A DNA stretch of 64,000 bases from Rosa chinensis (lineage: Eukaryota > Streptophyta > Magnoliopsida > Rosales > Rosaceae). The notes beneath the pieces are model-generated. The model ran no database searches. It saw only the letters and a program-made list of their open reading frames with translations, and had not been told where the DNA came from. Below, in pieces: positions 23,148 through 32,078 of this stretch. The stretch is from assembly GCF_002994745.2 (NCBI RefSeq), contig NC_037092.1:8298501-8362500 (forward strand). The letters run 5' to 3'. The position numbers were made by a program, and so were the translations under genes. How positions within the stretch are numbered: the first letter of the stretch is position 1; each line of letters begins with the position of its first letter.

Positions 23148-23425
23148 TTAGGGTTCTATAAATTTAGGCTTGTTCGCAAAAACACATGCACCACCTCTAG
23201 ATTTCACGGTGGTGTCAAATGCAATATGTATCTGTCCATTTGACCGGAAGACCACAGTGACTTCTAAAACCTAAAAACGTCAATTTTCTAAATAGAGCAT
23301 AGAGACACAAATTGACATCGCAGTAAAACTTTGGTTACAGTGACTATTGATCAATGAATTTATACAAACTGGAAATTACGCTTACTAAAACTAGGAACCA
23401 AAATTAAAACTACCTGAGATGACAT
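23148..23425 (-). CDS. Possible two-exon small protein, candidate 5' end of zinc-knuckle copy 2 gene
   Basis: On the minus strand, ATG TCA TCT CAG followed by GTAG (23425-23414) can splice to an acceptor TTTTTAG, giving a second exon 23270-23148 that ends in TAA. Together they encode 44 residues in frame, beginning MSSQVLEVTVVFRSNGQIHI. The alternating hydrophobic pattern looks like beta strands. I do not recognise the family. It could be the first exons of the ancestral zinc-knuckle gene, with a later donor used before the stop, or a chance frame. Confidence 0.25.
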
Positions 23426-23429
23426 TCGG

Positions 23430-23914
23430 TCTTCACTCTTTGACTTTCTCCCTCAGAATAACGTGAATTTTCTTGAACAAAACCCTAACGGCCTGCAAAA
23501 CTGATTATCACTAATTTTGGTTAATTAATTCAATTTGATTTAATGTTAAATAAAGACTAGCATTTCTCTACACATGTAGAGTATGTGTAAGTATTTTTCT
23601 TTTCAGAAAAAAAAAAAGAACAAAAGAAAAAAAAATAATGGATGAAAACAGTTATTGCAGAGAGAGGCTAGTGGGAGAGAAAAATAGAATTTGTGGGATT
23701 TATTTTGTTTGTTTTTGTTAATAAAAATATAATTTGCAATTGTCATAATTGCCCTTGTGATTTAATTAGTTCTCTTAGTATTTTAATGTTTTAGGGTCAT
23801 TTCTGTCAAAAATTTTAATTTTAGCTAACAAAACCTCTTCTCTTAATAATAGTACTAAGCCCCTTAACATGTGCTCCGCACATGTCAATTGGTTTTTATT
23901 TTTTTATTATAAAA
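23430..23914. other. AT-rich spacer
   Basis: Low-complexity A/T-rich DNA. An imperfect palindrome ACATGTGCTCCGCACATGT near 23868 may mark the end of a small transposon, but no partner end was identified. Confidence 0.4.
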
Positions 23915-24326
23915 ATTTACAACAGTTTCTCTCCTCATTTTGATGAAATTTCTCTTTTTTTTATGGGAGTTATTACAATCTTTTTAAATATGATACAGTC
24001 AATTGACTATCTTATCCTCGTAAAGAAATAATTTTTTTATTAATATCTATATTATGTGAGGGCATATATGGTAGTTCAAAAACTTAACTATTCTCTTAAG
24101 AATTTACTTAATTATATAAGATTTACAACAGTTTCTCTCCTCATTTTGATGAAATTTCTCTTTTTTTTATGGGAGTTATTACAATCTTTTTAAATATGAT
24201 ACAGTCAATTGACTATCTTATCCTCGTAAAGAAATAATTTTTTTATTAATATCTATATTATGTGAGGGCATATATGGTAGTTCAAAAACTTAACTATTCT
24301 CTTAAGAATTTACTTAATTATATAAG
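23915..24326 (+). repeat. 206-bp perfect tandem duplication upstream of OBAP
   Basis: Positions 23915-24120 and 24121-24326 read as the same 206-bp sequence, head to tail, with no difference seen by eye. It lies about 300 bp upstream of the OBAP ATG. Lack of divergence means a very recent event, or an assembly artefact. Confidence 0.92.
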
Positions 24327-24470
24327 ATAAGATAAATAAAAAAATTTAACGATTATATAGGAACCAAACGGACCTTACAGCTGTCACCATACCCACCAAA
24401 GCAACCCAAGTATTCTCCATCTTCCCCATTTGGCTTCCTCACTTCACAAGCCTCAGCCACCTCACTCCCC

Positions 24471-24495
24471 CATGCAAAACTGCATGTCCACGTGG
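24471..24495 (+). promoter_or_regulatory. RY elements plus G-box upstream of OBAP
   Basis: CATGCA (24471), TGCATG (24481) and the palindromic G-box CCACGTGG (24488-24495) lie within 25 bp, about 130 bp before the ATG. RY motifs bind the B3 seed regulators ABI3/FUS3/LEC2, and G-box/ABRE motifs bind bZIP factors. The pair is the classic seed-maturation module and fits a gene for an oil-body protein. The transcription start is unknown, so the module might lie in the leader. Confidence 0.65.
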
Positions 24496-24623
24496 AGGCC
24501 TCAGACCCCACCACGTCCCCACTCACTACTTCCTCAAACCCCCTCAAAACCATCTTTGATCACTAACCATTTCTTCTCCTCACTGATCATAGACAACAAC
24601 AGCAACTTACGACGTCGTTTGAG

Positions 24624-25565
24624 ATGGCCTCCAGTGACAAGAGACCGACTCCGAACCCAGTCAGCGGCGGCGACGACTCCACGACGCCGGGGAAGCCGAT
24701 GGCGATGGGGCAGCACGTGCTGGACAAAGGAGCGGAGATGATGCAGTCGCTGAAGCCGGTGAACCAGATGAGCCAGCACGTGTGCACCTTCGCTCTCTAC
24801 AGCCACGACCCGACACGTCAGATCGAGACCCACCACTACGTCCATCGCCTCAACCAGGACTTCCTCCAGTGTGCCGTCTACGACTCCGACGGCTCCCACG
24901 GCCGCCTCATCGGTAATAATATTATAACATCAAACGCAGTCGTTTTAAAGTTATTCATGGTTGTTTTGGTAATTTAGTTGTTGATGTATGCAGGTGTGGA
25001 ATACATTGTATCTGATCGGATTTTCGAGGCTTTGCCTCCGGAGGAGCAAAAACTATGGCACTCTCATGCTTATGAGATCAAAGCGGGTCTTTGGGTCAAC
25101 CCCCGGGTCCCCGAGATGGTCGGCAGGCCGGAGCTCGAAAATTTGGCCAAAACTTATGGCAAATTCTGGTGCACATGGCAGGTTGATAGAGGTAATTGAA
25201 CTTTTGTTTTGTATCCATAATTCATATGATATGAGGCAAATTACTAGTTTACCACCCGCGGTTTTGCTTTTGGCACCCCATATTGATTGAGTTGTTGTGT
25301 ATGGTTAGGTGATAGGCTTCCACTAGGGGCACCTGCCCTGATGGTGTCATCGCAACCGGTGAACTTAGGGCATGTGAAGCAGGAGCTGGTGGCGAGGAGG
25401 GATGACAAGTACAACATATCCACAGACGCCATAAGCCAGTCGAGGTTGGAGATCGGGGAGCCGGAGTGGAGCAATCCGCAGGCGGACTACTGGAAGAATC
25501 ACGGCAAGGGTTTTGCCATCGACATTAAGAGCACTGAGATGAAGACGAGGGCGCCCTTTCCTTAG
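24624..25565 (+). CDS. Oil body-associated protein (OBAP, DUF1264)
   Basis: Three exons: 24624-24912, 24994-25191 and 25309-25565. They join to 744 bp (247 residues) with both introns in phase 1. The sequence follows the OBAP family: a variable N-terminus, then QHVCTFALYSHDPTRQIETHHY, LIGVEYIVSDRIFEALPPEE, the HSHAYEIKAG segment, and WQVDRGDRLPLGAPALM near the C-terminal third. OBAPs sit on seed lipid droplets and are needed for normal oil-body size and germination in maize and Arabidopsis. It has no oleosin-like membrane hairpin, as usual for the family. Which OBAP subclass (1 or 2) is uncertain. A seed-type promoter module lies upstream, and a copia remnant begins 132 bp after the stop, possibly inside the 3' UTR. 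Confidence 0.93.
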
Positions 25566-25817
25566 TTGCAACATGTGTTGCATGATTGGGATAAGAAGAC
25601 GAGGCCCCCCTTTCCTTGGAAGGAACATGTATGTGTGCGGTACGGATGTGCAGTAATGTGTAGTATACGTTCCGTTTTGTAGCTAGCTCTTTCCTTGTAA
25701 AGCAGATTTGGGTAAAGTGTTTTTTCTACTCTTTTCTGATTGATGTATGTCAATCATATATACATGGTTGCTGATCAGTTTATATACATGGTTGTTGATC
25801 AGTTTTGTTCCTAAAGA

Positions 25818-26565
25818 TCAGTCATTATAATGAATCTCCTTGCGAACGACCTTTTCCCTAATATAACGATAATCAACTTCCACATATCTTGTTCGTGTAT
25901 GGAAAACAAGATTGGAAGCAAGAGATATGGCACAAACGTTGTCACACCATAAGGTAGGAGACTGGAGAGGAATGTCTAAGTCCTGAAATAGAGTTCGAAA
26001 CCAAGAAATATGGGCAGAGTTCGAAACCAAGAAATATGCGCAGCAGTATAGGCCAATTGACGATACTATGCTTCTGTACTGGATCGAGATACTCCATTCT
26101 GCTTTTTAGAACTCCATGAAATTAGGTTTGAACCAAGTATGTGCAAGTACCCACCGGTTGAGATTCTTGTGTCTAGATCCCCAGCATAATCAGAATCACT
26201 ATAACTTGTTAATTTCAAGGTGCTTGAAGTGTAGAACAAGCCATATGTAGGTGTATGTTTGAGATAACGGAAAATCCGTTTCACAATTTCAAGGTGCTTG
26301 AAGTGTAGAACAAGCCATATGTAGGTGTATGTTTGAGATAACGGAAAATCCGTTTCACAGCCACCCAATGCACATTTGTTAGAGAATGCAGAAACTGGCA
26401 TACCTGATTAACGGCAAATGATATATCAGGGCGAGTTAGTGTGAGGTACTGTAAGGCTCCGACAACACTCCGATATTGGGTGCCATCATGAAGAGGAGTG
26501 CCATCGTTGATACTCAAACGTTTGCCACTATCCGCCGGAGTTGAAACAGGTTTAGCATCTGTCAT
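25818..26565 (-). pseudogene. Copia RT/RNase H C-terminal part
   Basis: The frame includes [65 protein letters not shown] and [20 protein letters not shown], then LWCDN..AISLASN and HTRTRYVEVDYRYIREKV. A 74-bp duplication (26211-26284 and 26285-26358) breaks the frame at [13 protein letters not shown], and there is another short duplication near 26000. Confidence 0.88.
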
Positions 26566-26599
26566 GTTTGTGCGGTGGAGAAGATCTAAAGTGTACTTG

Positions 26600-27031
26600 G
26601 TCTAAGTTAAGGCAAGTCCATGAGAGGACCGCATAGACTCAATGCCCAAGAAATAGTGTAATGGACTCAAATCTTTCACCGTAGTCAACACCTTATTGCT
26701 GCCAAAAGCCTTTGGCTACTAGGCGAGCTTTGTACCGCTCCACAAAACCATCAGGTTTCCTCTTGATTCGAAAGACCCATTTGTGGGGAAGGACATTCAT
26801 TGTAGCAGAATAGGGAACAAGCTGCCAAGTACCAGCTTGAATGAGAGCATTGAATTTTGTGCTCATGGTTGAACGCCATTCCTGTTGCTTGGCTGCCTGA
26901 GTGTAACAACTTGGTTCAATTCGGTGAGTGAAGGAAGTCACAACCATAGCATATTTGGGATTGAGTTTCACAATCCCTTGTTGACTACGAGTGACAGGCC
27001 CAGATTTATGCGAAAGTGGAGGATCTGGCAC
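26600..27031 (-). pseudogene. Copia reverse transcriptase N-terminus, catalytic core deleted
   Basis: The frame shows EWRSTMSTKFNALIQAGTWQ and LPHKWVFRIKRKPDG..ERYKARLVAKGF, the start of the copia RT domain. It then hits a stop followed by VDYGE, and in an overlapping frame the text jumps to KDLSPLHYFLGIE, a downstream motif. The YADD catalytic block between them is absent, so this copy cannot have an active RT. Confidence 0.85.
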
Positions 27032-27119
27032 CGGTTGAGATAAAGAGGAAGAGGTTTGGGGAGCATCAGACTGCGGTGGTGGAGCAAGCTATGCTGGCAG
27101 GCGGCGGCGATAGGTGATA

Positions 27120-27627
27120 ATTGGATTTGGGGACGAGGTGGCCGTGGGAGTGAGATCAGGTGAAGGGAGTCGGCAATCTGATTAATCTTATCCAAGTAAT
27201 CAGAGATGGAAAGATCACCTCTAATAGTGCGGAGAAGGTTGCTACGAAGTTGGAGAATACAGTTGTAATTCTGTGAAGCATATCGTCGTGCAAGAGATGT
27301 CCAGGTAGTGTGTGAATCAATGGAGCGGGAGATGGTGGCCAGTACAGAAGGTGTAAGGGAGCCATTGATCCATCCAAGGATCATTTGATCAGTAGCTATC
27401 CATTCCTCATATGCATGGTTCACGGTGTCAGTTAATTCACCAGCCTCATTCCGAAGAAAGGCAGGAGGACAAGGCTTTGTTCCGTCAACAAAACCCATGA
27501 GATTTCGGTTTTTGAGGAGAGGGGTTATCTGGGCTAACCATAAGGAGTAATTGGTACGGTCTAGTTTTGATGGTGAGGAAGTTTGATGTGGTCGTGGTGG
27601 TGGTGTTGGTGGGGGTAGCCATGGGAA
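27120..27627 (-). pseudogene. Copia gag (UBN2/gag-polypeptide) fragment
   Basis: The minus-strand frame contains LDRTNYSLWLAQITPLLKN, MGFVDGTKPCPP, WIATDQMILGWINGSL and RSNLLRTIRGDLSISDYLDK, the usual order of copia gag. It starts shortly after the primer-binding site in a frame with no good Met context. The zinc knuckle is missing, and the frame runs into unrelated sequence at about 27110. Confidence 0.85.
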
Positions 27628-27798
27628 GGAAAGGAAACAGATAGGAGAGAAAAAAAAAAGTTGTCGTTTAGACAAAGGCTCTTGATACCATAAAGCAGAT
27701 TTGGGTATAGTGTTTTTTCCACTCTTTTCTCATTGATGTATGTTAATCATATATACATGGTTGCTGATCAGTTTTGTTCCTAAAGAACAACCATTACA

Positions 27799-28041
27799 AT
27801 GAATACAATTAAAGGACTGTTGATCAGTTTAGATCCTAGAGATTTACAGTTTACATCTCAACGTCCTAAGATCAAGCAATGTAAAGTCAAGACAATCAGA
27901 TATCAAGCAATGGACAATCAATATAGAAAGAGAAATCAAGGCAAATTAGTTTCATTGCTTATCACCTTGTTTATATGGCAAACACAAACAGCTTTTGTGT
28001 TTATTTAGTACTTGTTGGAGGGTCCTCTACGTACAGTTTGG

Positions 28042-28084
<43 letters not shown>

Positions 28085-28430
28085 ATTACCAGATCTTATT
28101 GATAAGCTATTAGTTGTTGGAACGTTATATACATGTAATTAGTAATTACTTTTTAGGCACCATATTGTGCCACAAATTTTTCAGCTGGCCTCCAACAAAG
28201 CCACAAAGCAGTGAAAACGTATGCTAATAGGTTTCTTACCACAATGGTAAAACATAAGGATGATATGCGTTCCATATTCACTATTATCGGAATCTGAAAG
28301 GTAAACAAAGATTAATAAGTAGATGACAGTGAGTACTAGCTGCTGGAAGTACTCTTTGAGATCCAGCCATATGTGTGGGCTTACTATATGTGTGTGTGTG
28401 TGGGAACTCTTCCAATGAGGACTATTTGAA
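27799..28430. other. Spacer with TA microsatellite
   Basis: AT-rich DNA without a recognised gene. It includes a perfect (TA)n run of about 38 bp at 28045-28082. Confidence 0.55.
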
Positions 28431-28444
28431 GACTTTCTAGAGAT

Positions 28445-28590
28445 TCACTTTTTAATTATGTTACGGTAAAAAAACTTTTCAATTATATTACGGTAAATTA
28501 ACTGTTAAATGTTTAGGAGATTTACTTTTTAATTATATTACGGTAAAAAAACTTTTCAATTGTATTACAGTAAATTAACAGTTAAATGTT
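28445..28590 (+). repeat. Short tandem duplication, about 73 bp unit
   Basis: Two head-to-tail units share TTACTTTTTAATTAT.TTACGG and TAAATTAAC.GTTAAATGTTTA. The copies differ at several positions. Confidence 0.8.
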
Positions 28591-28815
28591 TATATATGCA
28601 TGAGTATATCACTTCTGAAAATTTTCTTCTAAATTGCTAATTGTTAAGGTATCAAACTAGATCAAATCAATGGACGAACTAAATCTGTCAAACATAAACC
28701 GTTTATGGTCATAACAGATAAATCACGATTATGAATACTTTAACGATTTTCAATTTAGTTAAAAAATTACATAAATGATCTACACATAAATATCTAATTA
28801 AAGTTCTAACGGTTG
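28585..28815. mobile_element. Foldback (hairpin) element, copy 1
   Basis: The left part (GAGTATATCACTTCTGAAAATTTTC...) is an imperfect inverted match to the right part (...TTACATAAATGATCTACACATAAATATCT). The centre resembles the foldback elements at 29495 and 30263. No coding capacity. Likely a small inverted-repeat transposon. Confidence 0.6.
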
Positions 28816-28872
28816 ATTTGAGGAAATATAATTGAAAATTATGTCAACCACAAAAGTCCTCAACTAGTCCTC

Positions 28873-28911
<39 letters not shown>

Positions 28912-28913
<2 letters not shown>

Positions 28914-29268
28914 AGCCTTTCAAAAGAGGACGTCCACACAAATGCAAAAATGCGGACGTCCCTCCTCAGGCCTCGATCAGGCAGCAATGGCGGAGTTGCG
29001 GTTGTCAATGTCGAGCCTCTGTTTACTGTTGGAGTCGTCGATGAAGAGTTCGAAGTAGACCTTGATGGGTTTTCATGGTTTCAGGCGAGCTCGCCGCGCA
29101 CACCTTCGATTTCAATCAGTTGAGCGTTCACCTTGATGGTGACGCCGTCTGGGATGTCTAGAGTGTTCGTCCGACAACCACAGCGCCTAAAACCTTCGCT
29201 TGATCAAGGGCTGAGGAGGGATGTCCGCACTTTTGCATCTGTGCGGACGTCCGCTTCTGATCCGGCTT
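28912..29268 (-). mobile_element. Pack-type MITE A carrying a ribosomal protein L9 fragment
   Basis: Terminal inverted repeats of about 50 bp (left has GGACGTCC.CACA.ATGCAAAA.TGCGG, right is its complement) end in CTCCTCAG on both inner sides. A (TA)n tract abuts the left end and a (GT)n tract the right end. Read on the minus strand, the inside encodes [20 protein letters not shown] and, after a frame break, FELFIDDSNSKQRLDID. These line up with consecutive parts of cytosolic ribosomal protein L9 (uL6). The fragment is out of frame and has a stop, so no protein is expected. Confidence 0.8.
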
Positions 29269-29451
29269 GTGTGTGTGTGTGTAGGGACTTGGGGGAGTAA
29301 AGAGAAGAGTGGATCCTACGCTTAGACCGACAACATCGATAACACTATATCTCTGCTGAGCTGTTGGTAAGTTTCACGTCATTGGGGGGGGGGGGGTGTG
29401 GTTTCTAGTTTTCAACAATGTGACCGATTTACCATAGTTATATTTATAGAT

Positions 29452-29494
29452 AGCAAAAGTGCTGATGTCCGCTTTTGATCCGGCTTGTGTGTGT
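29452..29494 (+). mobile_element. Remnant end of the Pack-MITE family
   Basis: A short match to the right end of element A: AAAAGTGCTGATGTCCGC, then TTTTGATCCGGCTTGTGTGTGTG. The rest of the copy is gone. Confidence 0.7.
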
Positions 29495-29695
29495 ATCGTT
29501 AAGGAATTGAACTAGATTAAATCAATAAACTAACTGAATTTGTCCAACCTAAACGGTTAGTGTTCATAAGTGTAAATCACAGCTTTAAATGACTTAATGA
29601 TTATCAATTTGGCTGAAAATTTGTAAAGATGATCTACTCATATATATCTAAAAACTGAACGGTCGAGATGTGGATATGCGATCGCAAAGTGAGTT
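29495..29695. mobile_element. Foldback element, copy 2 (one arm)
   Basis: Homologous to the right part of the foldback elements at 28585 and 30263 (shared blocks: ACTAGATTAAATCAAT, CCTAAACGGT, GATCTACTCATA). The left arm is replaced by the Pack-MITE remnant. Confidence 0.55.
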
Positions 29696-29769
29696 TATTT
29701 GAGGAAATCCTTATATTTGAAAAACTAAGGAGGTCCTTAATATAGAAAGAATATGTGTGTGTGTGTGTA

Positions 29770-30144
29770 GAGAGGATTAGAAGCGGACATCCGCACTTGA
29801 TGCAAAAGTGAGGACACGGCTCACGGAGGCTCGAGGCAGCGTGGATGGCGGCTCTGGTTCTGTCCTCGGAGACCAGGGACACCCTGGACGATGTCAGCAT
29901 CAAGTTGAAGGCCAACGTGATCAAAGTGGCAGGTTTGCTTCAGAAGTTCAACAAAAACTCCGAGCAAACCAATTTTGACTTCGAACTCATCATGGAGGAG
30001 TCCACCGGCAAGAAGAATCTCAAGATGGATGTCTGGTTAGGCACCGGCAAGATCAGCCGTTAGCGCCACCATCCGCATTGCCCAAAGCCGTTATGAGAGA
30101 CGTCCGCACTTTTGCATCTTTGTGAACGTCCGCCTCTGATCCGG

Positions 30145-30146
<2 letters not shown>
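29770..30146 (+). mobile_element. Pack-type MITE B carrying a ribosomal protein L9 fragment
   Basis: It has the same terminal inverted repeats as element A but lies in the opposite orientation, again with (GT)n on one side and (TA)n on the other. Inside, on the plus strand, an open frame (29845-30063) reads VLSSETRDTLDDVSIKLKAN, then FDFELI, STGKKNLKMDVWLGTGK and a stop. In the next frame SATIRIAQS follows, which continues the L9 alignment. Together this is about residues 4-80 of ribosomal protein L9, diverged. The small frame has an ATG, but nothing shows expression. Confidence 0.85.

Positions 30147-30184
<38 letters not shown>
30147..30184 (+). repeat. (TA)n microsatellite
   Basis: A run of about 19 TA units directly abuts Pack-MITE B. 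An equivalent run (28874-28911) abuts the equivalent end of element A. Confidence 0.95.
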
Positions 30185-30190
<6 letters not shown>

Positions 30191-30262
30191 ACATTCTCTT
30201 TGATTTTAACTAGCTACAAGCATTTTGAATTGCGCCATAGCATTAACCAAAAAACTAATATG

Positions 30263-30556
30263 CGCCAACTTTTCGATCATATATTGACGTCTTCACCGTT
30301 CAATATTTAGGTTCCTATGAGTAGATCACTTATGCAAATTTTCAGTTAAAGTGATGATTGTTTGGGTACAGAATTAGATCAAATTAATAGACAAACCGAA
30401 TATATTCAACCTGAACCGGTCGTGTTCATAATTAGTAAATCACAATTATGAATACCCAAACGATCATTAATTTGGTTGAAAATTGCATAAGTGATCTACT
30501 CATAGAGACTTAAAAATTGAAATGCGGAGATACTGATATATAATCGAAAAGTTAGT
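30263..30556. mobile_element. Foldback element, copy 3, long hairpin
   Basis: Arms of about 110 bp (30263-30372 and 30447-30556) are inverted repeats. The outer sequence GCCAACTTTTCGATCATATA pairs with TATATAATCGAAAAGTTAGT, and further in TGAGTAGATCACTTATGCAA pairs with TTGCATAAGTGATCTACTCA. The loop is about 75 bp. It has no coding potential. Most complete of the three related copies. Confidence 0.85.
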
Positions 30557-30906
30557 CTAAAAGTCGGGTTAGCTTTGTATTAAGAAGCTAACTAGATAGC
30601 TCTAGAGCGCTCCTCCATTTTGTAATATTTCTCTCGATTCCTATTAATGGAATCTTTTGATAGAAATAAAAAAATCATAGCTATAGTAGCTAGACCAAAA
30701 TGATCCACTAGATGTCCAGATTTCGACAAAAAATGAGCCATGAAAGAAAATGCTAAAGTAAAATTCTAAAGCGATCTAACAGAATGCAACTCTAAAGTAA
30801 ACCTCAAAGTAAATAACCTGACACTACCATGAAAAACTTTGAACACAGTCAAAACATGTCCCCAATTTATTCATGTTCCTAAAGAATCACTCTACACGGA
30901 GAGTGT
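30557..30906. other. Spacer between the foldback element and the LINE fragment
   Basis: AT-rich. A block resembling a retroelement 3' end (CTCCATTTTGTAATATTTCTC with following A-rich DNA) lies near 30615-30670. No gene was recognised. Confidence 0.35.
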
Positions 30907-31726
30907 TTTTTTTTTAGGGGAAAAACGAACTGATTATATTGACCAATCAATGGGTACATTGGGAAGCAATAAAGCTTCTAATATCTGGAGGGACATGCCC
31001 ACTCCAAGATAAATTGAAAGAAGAAAGTAGAGCAAGTTTAGCTAAATTGTGGGCAGCAGTATTGGCCTCACGGTACACATGCCTCAAAGAAGAGCCAACT
31101 AGCACCTGTAGAAAGGAATTGATATCCTCAATAACACGACCCAATGCTGAGGTTTCTTCAGCCCCAGACTCAACAGAAGAGACTAAGTGCTGACAATCAG
31201 TCTCAAAAATAATAGGAGAAAGATGATATTGGACTGCTAGGGAGCAAGCAGCCCTGCAAGCCATGGCTTCTATAGCTTCAGGAGAGGCAACAGAATTAAC
31301 CTTGATGCATGCACCGCCAACAATGTCACCCAATGCATCACGTATAACCACTCCTATCCCACCAGATTTAGATAACAAATCAAAAGCACCATCACAATTG
31401 GCCTTAAGCCAGCCTGAAGAAGGCGGGGACCAAACCGGCCTAATCCTCCCAGAAGTCCTCCGAGTAGTAACCAAATGAGACTGAACCAACATAAAGGAGG
31501 ATCTTATCTGAAACTGCAAATGGGTCAAAGAAACAAATCTATTTGACCACACTCTCTGATTACGCTCCTTCCATACAAACCATCCAACAAACAGTAAAAG
31601 GGCCACATTCTTTTTAGAGAGAACCTCAAAACAAGATGCCAACCAAGTACCAATTGATGTACCTTCACTGCAAACAATTGAAAGATTAAAATTTAAAAGT
31701 GAAAATAAAAATGACAGGCCCAGCAA
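30907..31726 (-). pseudogene. 5'-truncated LINE: RNase H C-terminal domain
   Basis: The minus-strand frame of about 259 codons contains FVGWFVWKERNQRVWSN, then WLKANCDGAFD, GGIGVVIRDALGDIVGG, EAIEAMACRAACSLA, FETDCQHLVSSV and HVYREANTAAHNLAKLAL. This is the plant LINE arrangement of an RT-linked C-terminus plus an RNase H-like domain (RVT_3) with the D, E, D and final-block residues visible. The 3' end shows a poly(A) tail (seen as T at 30907-30916). Reverse transcriptase and endonuclease are absent: a dead-on-arrival insertion. Confidence 0.88.
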
Positions 31727-31729
31727 GCT

Positions 31730-32078
31730 AAGTAAGAGATAAAGCCTGCATTAAAATTTTAAATAGAGGCCCAAATACAGAGCCTTAGGCCCAAAAACAA
31801 CAGCTCCAGACCCATCCAAGCTCTATCAACAAGCCCAACAGCACCAAGTCCACGAGCCAAGATCAGCTCTTGGACCGCCATACTCTAAACGACGGCATCG
31901 CAACCCAGCCACCACTATGCCGCAACCCTAATAGATTTACCGTGATGAGGAACATGAAACATTGAAAGCAAAATATCCTCGGGCCAATCGCCGCTGCAAT
32001 CCTTAACTGCTCATACAACACCCATCCGTGGAACCGCCAGATCGCCGCCATCCCAAGCCACCGTCCTTCTCTACTCTC
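31730..32078. other. Region between the LINE fragment and CPDase start
   Basis: It contains many GGCCC and AGCCC motifs near 31765-31860 and a GC-richer part to 32078. The first portion looks like retroelement DNA of unknown type. The CPDase promoter and leader must lie in these roughly 350 bp. No TATA box stands out. Confidence 0.4.

Larger units (their letters stand above)
25698..27798 (-). mobile_element. Internally deleted Ty1/copia element with very short LTRs
   Basis: Direct repeats at 25698-25828 and 27691-27798 flank copia coding remnants on the minus strand. Reading that strand, the right repeat is the 5' LTR (about 108 bp), followed at once by TGGTATCAAGAGC, a near match to the copia tRNA-Met primer-binding site. 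A purine-rich AAGGAGA precedes the 3' LTR. The 3' LTR is longer because a stretch containing ATACATGGTTG.TGATCAG is duplicated inside it. No clear target-site duplication was seen. The internal part keeps gag, the start of RT and the RNase H end, but not protease, integrase or the RT catalytic core. Confidence 0.85.

Noticed and set aside
29845..30063. 72-codon frame as a functional ribosomal protein gene
   Set aside because: It covers only the N-terminal part of L9, is diverged, stops early with continuation in another frame, and lies between transposon ends.
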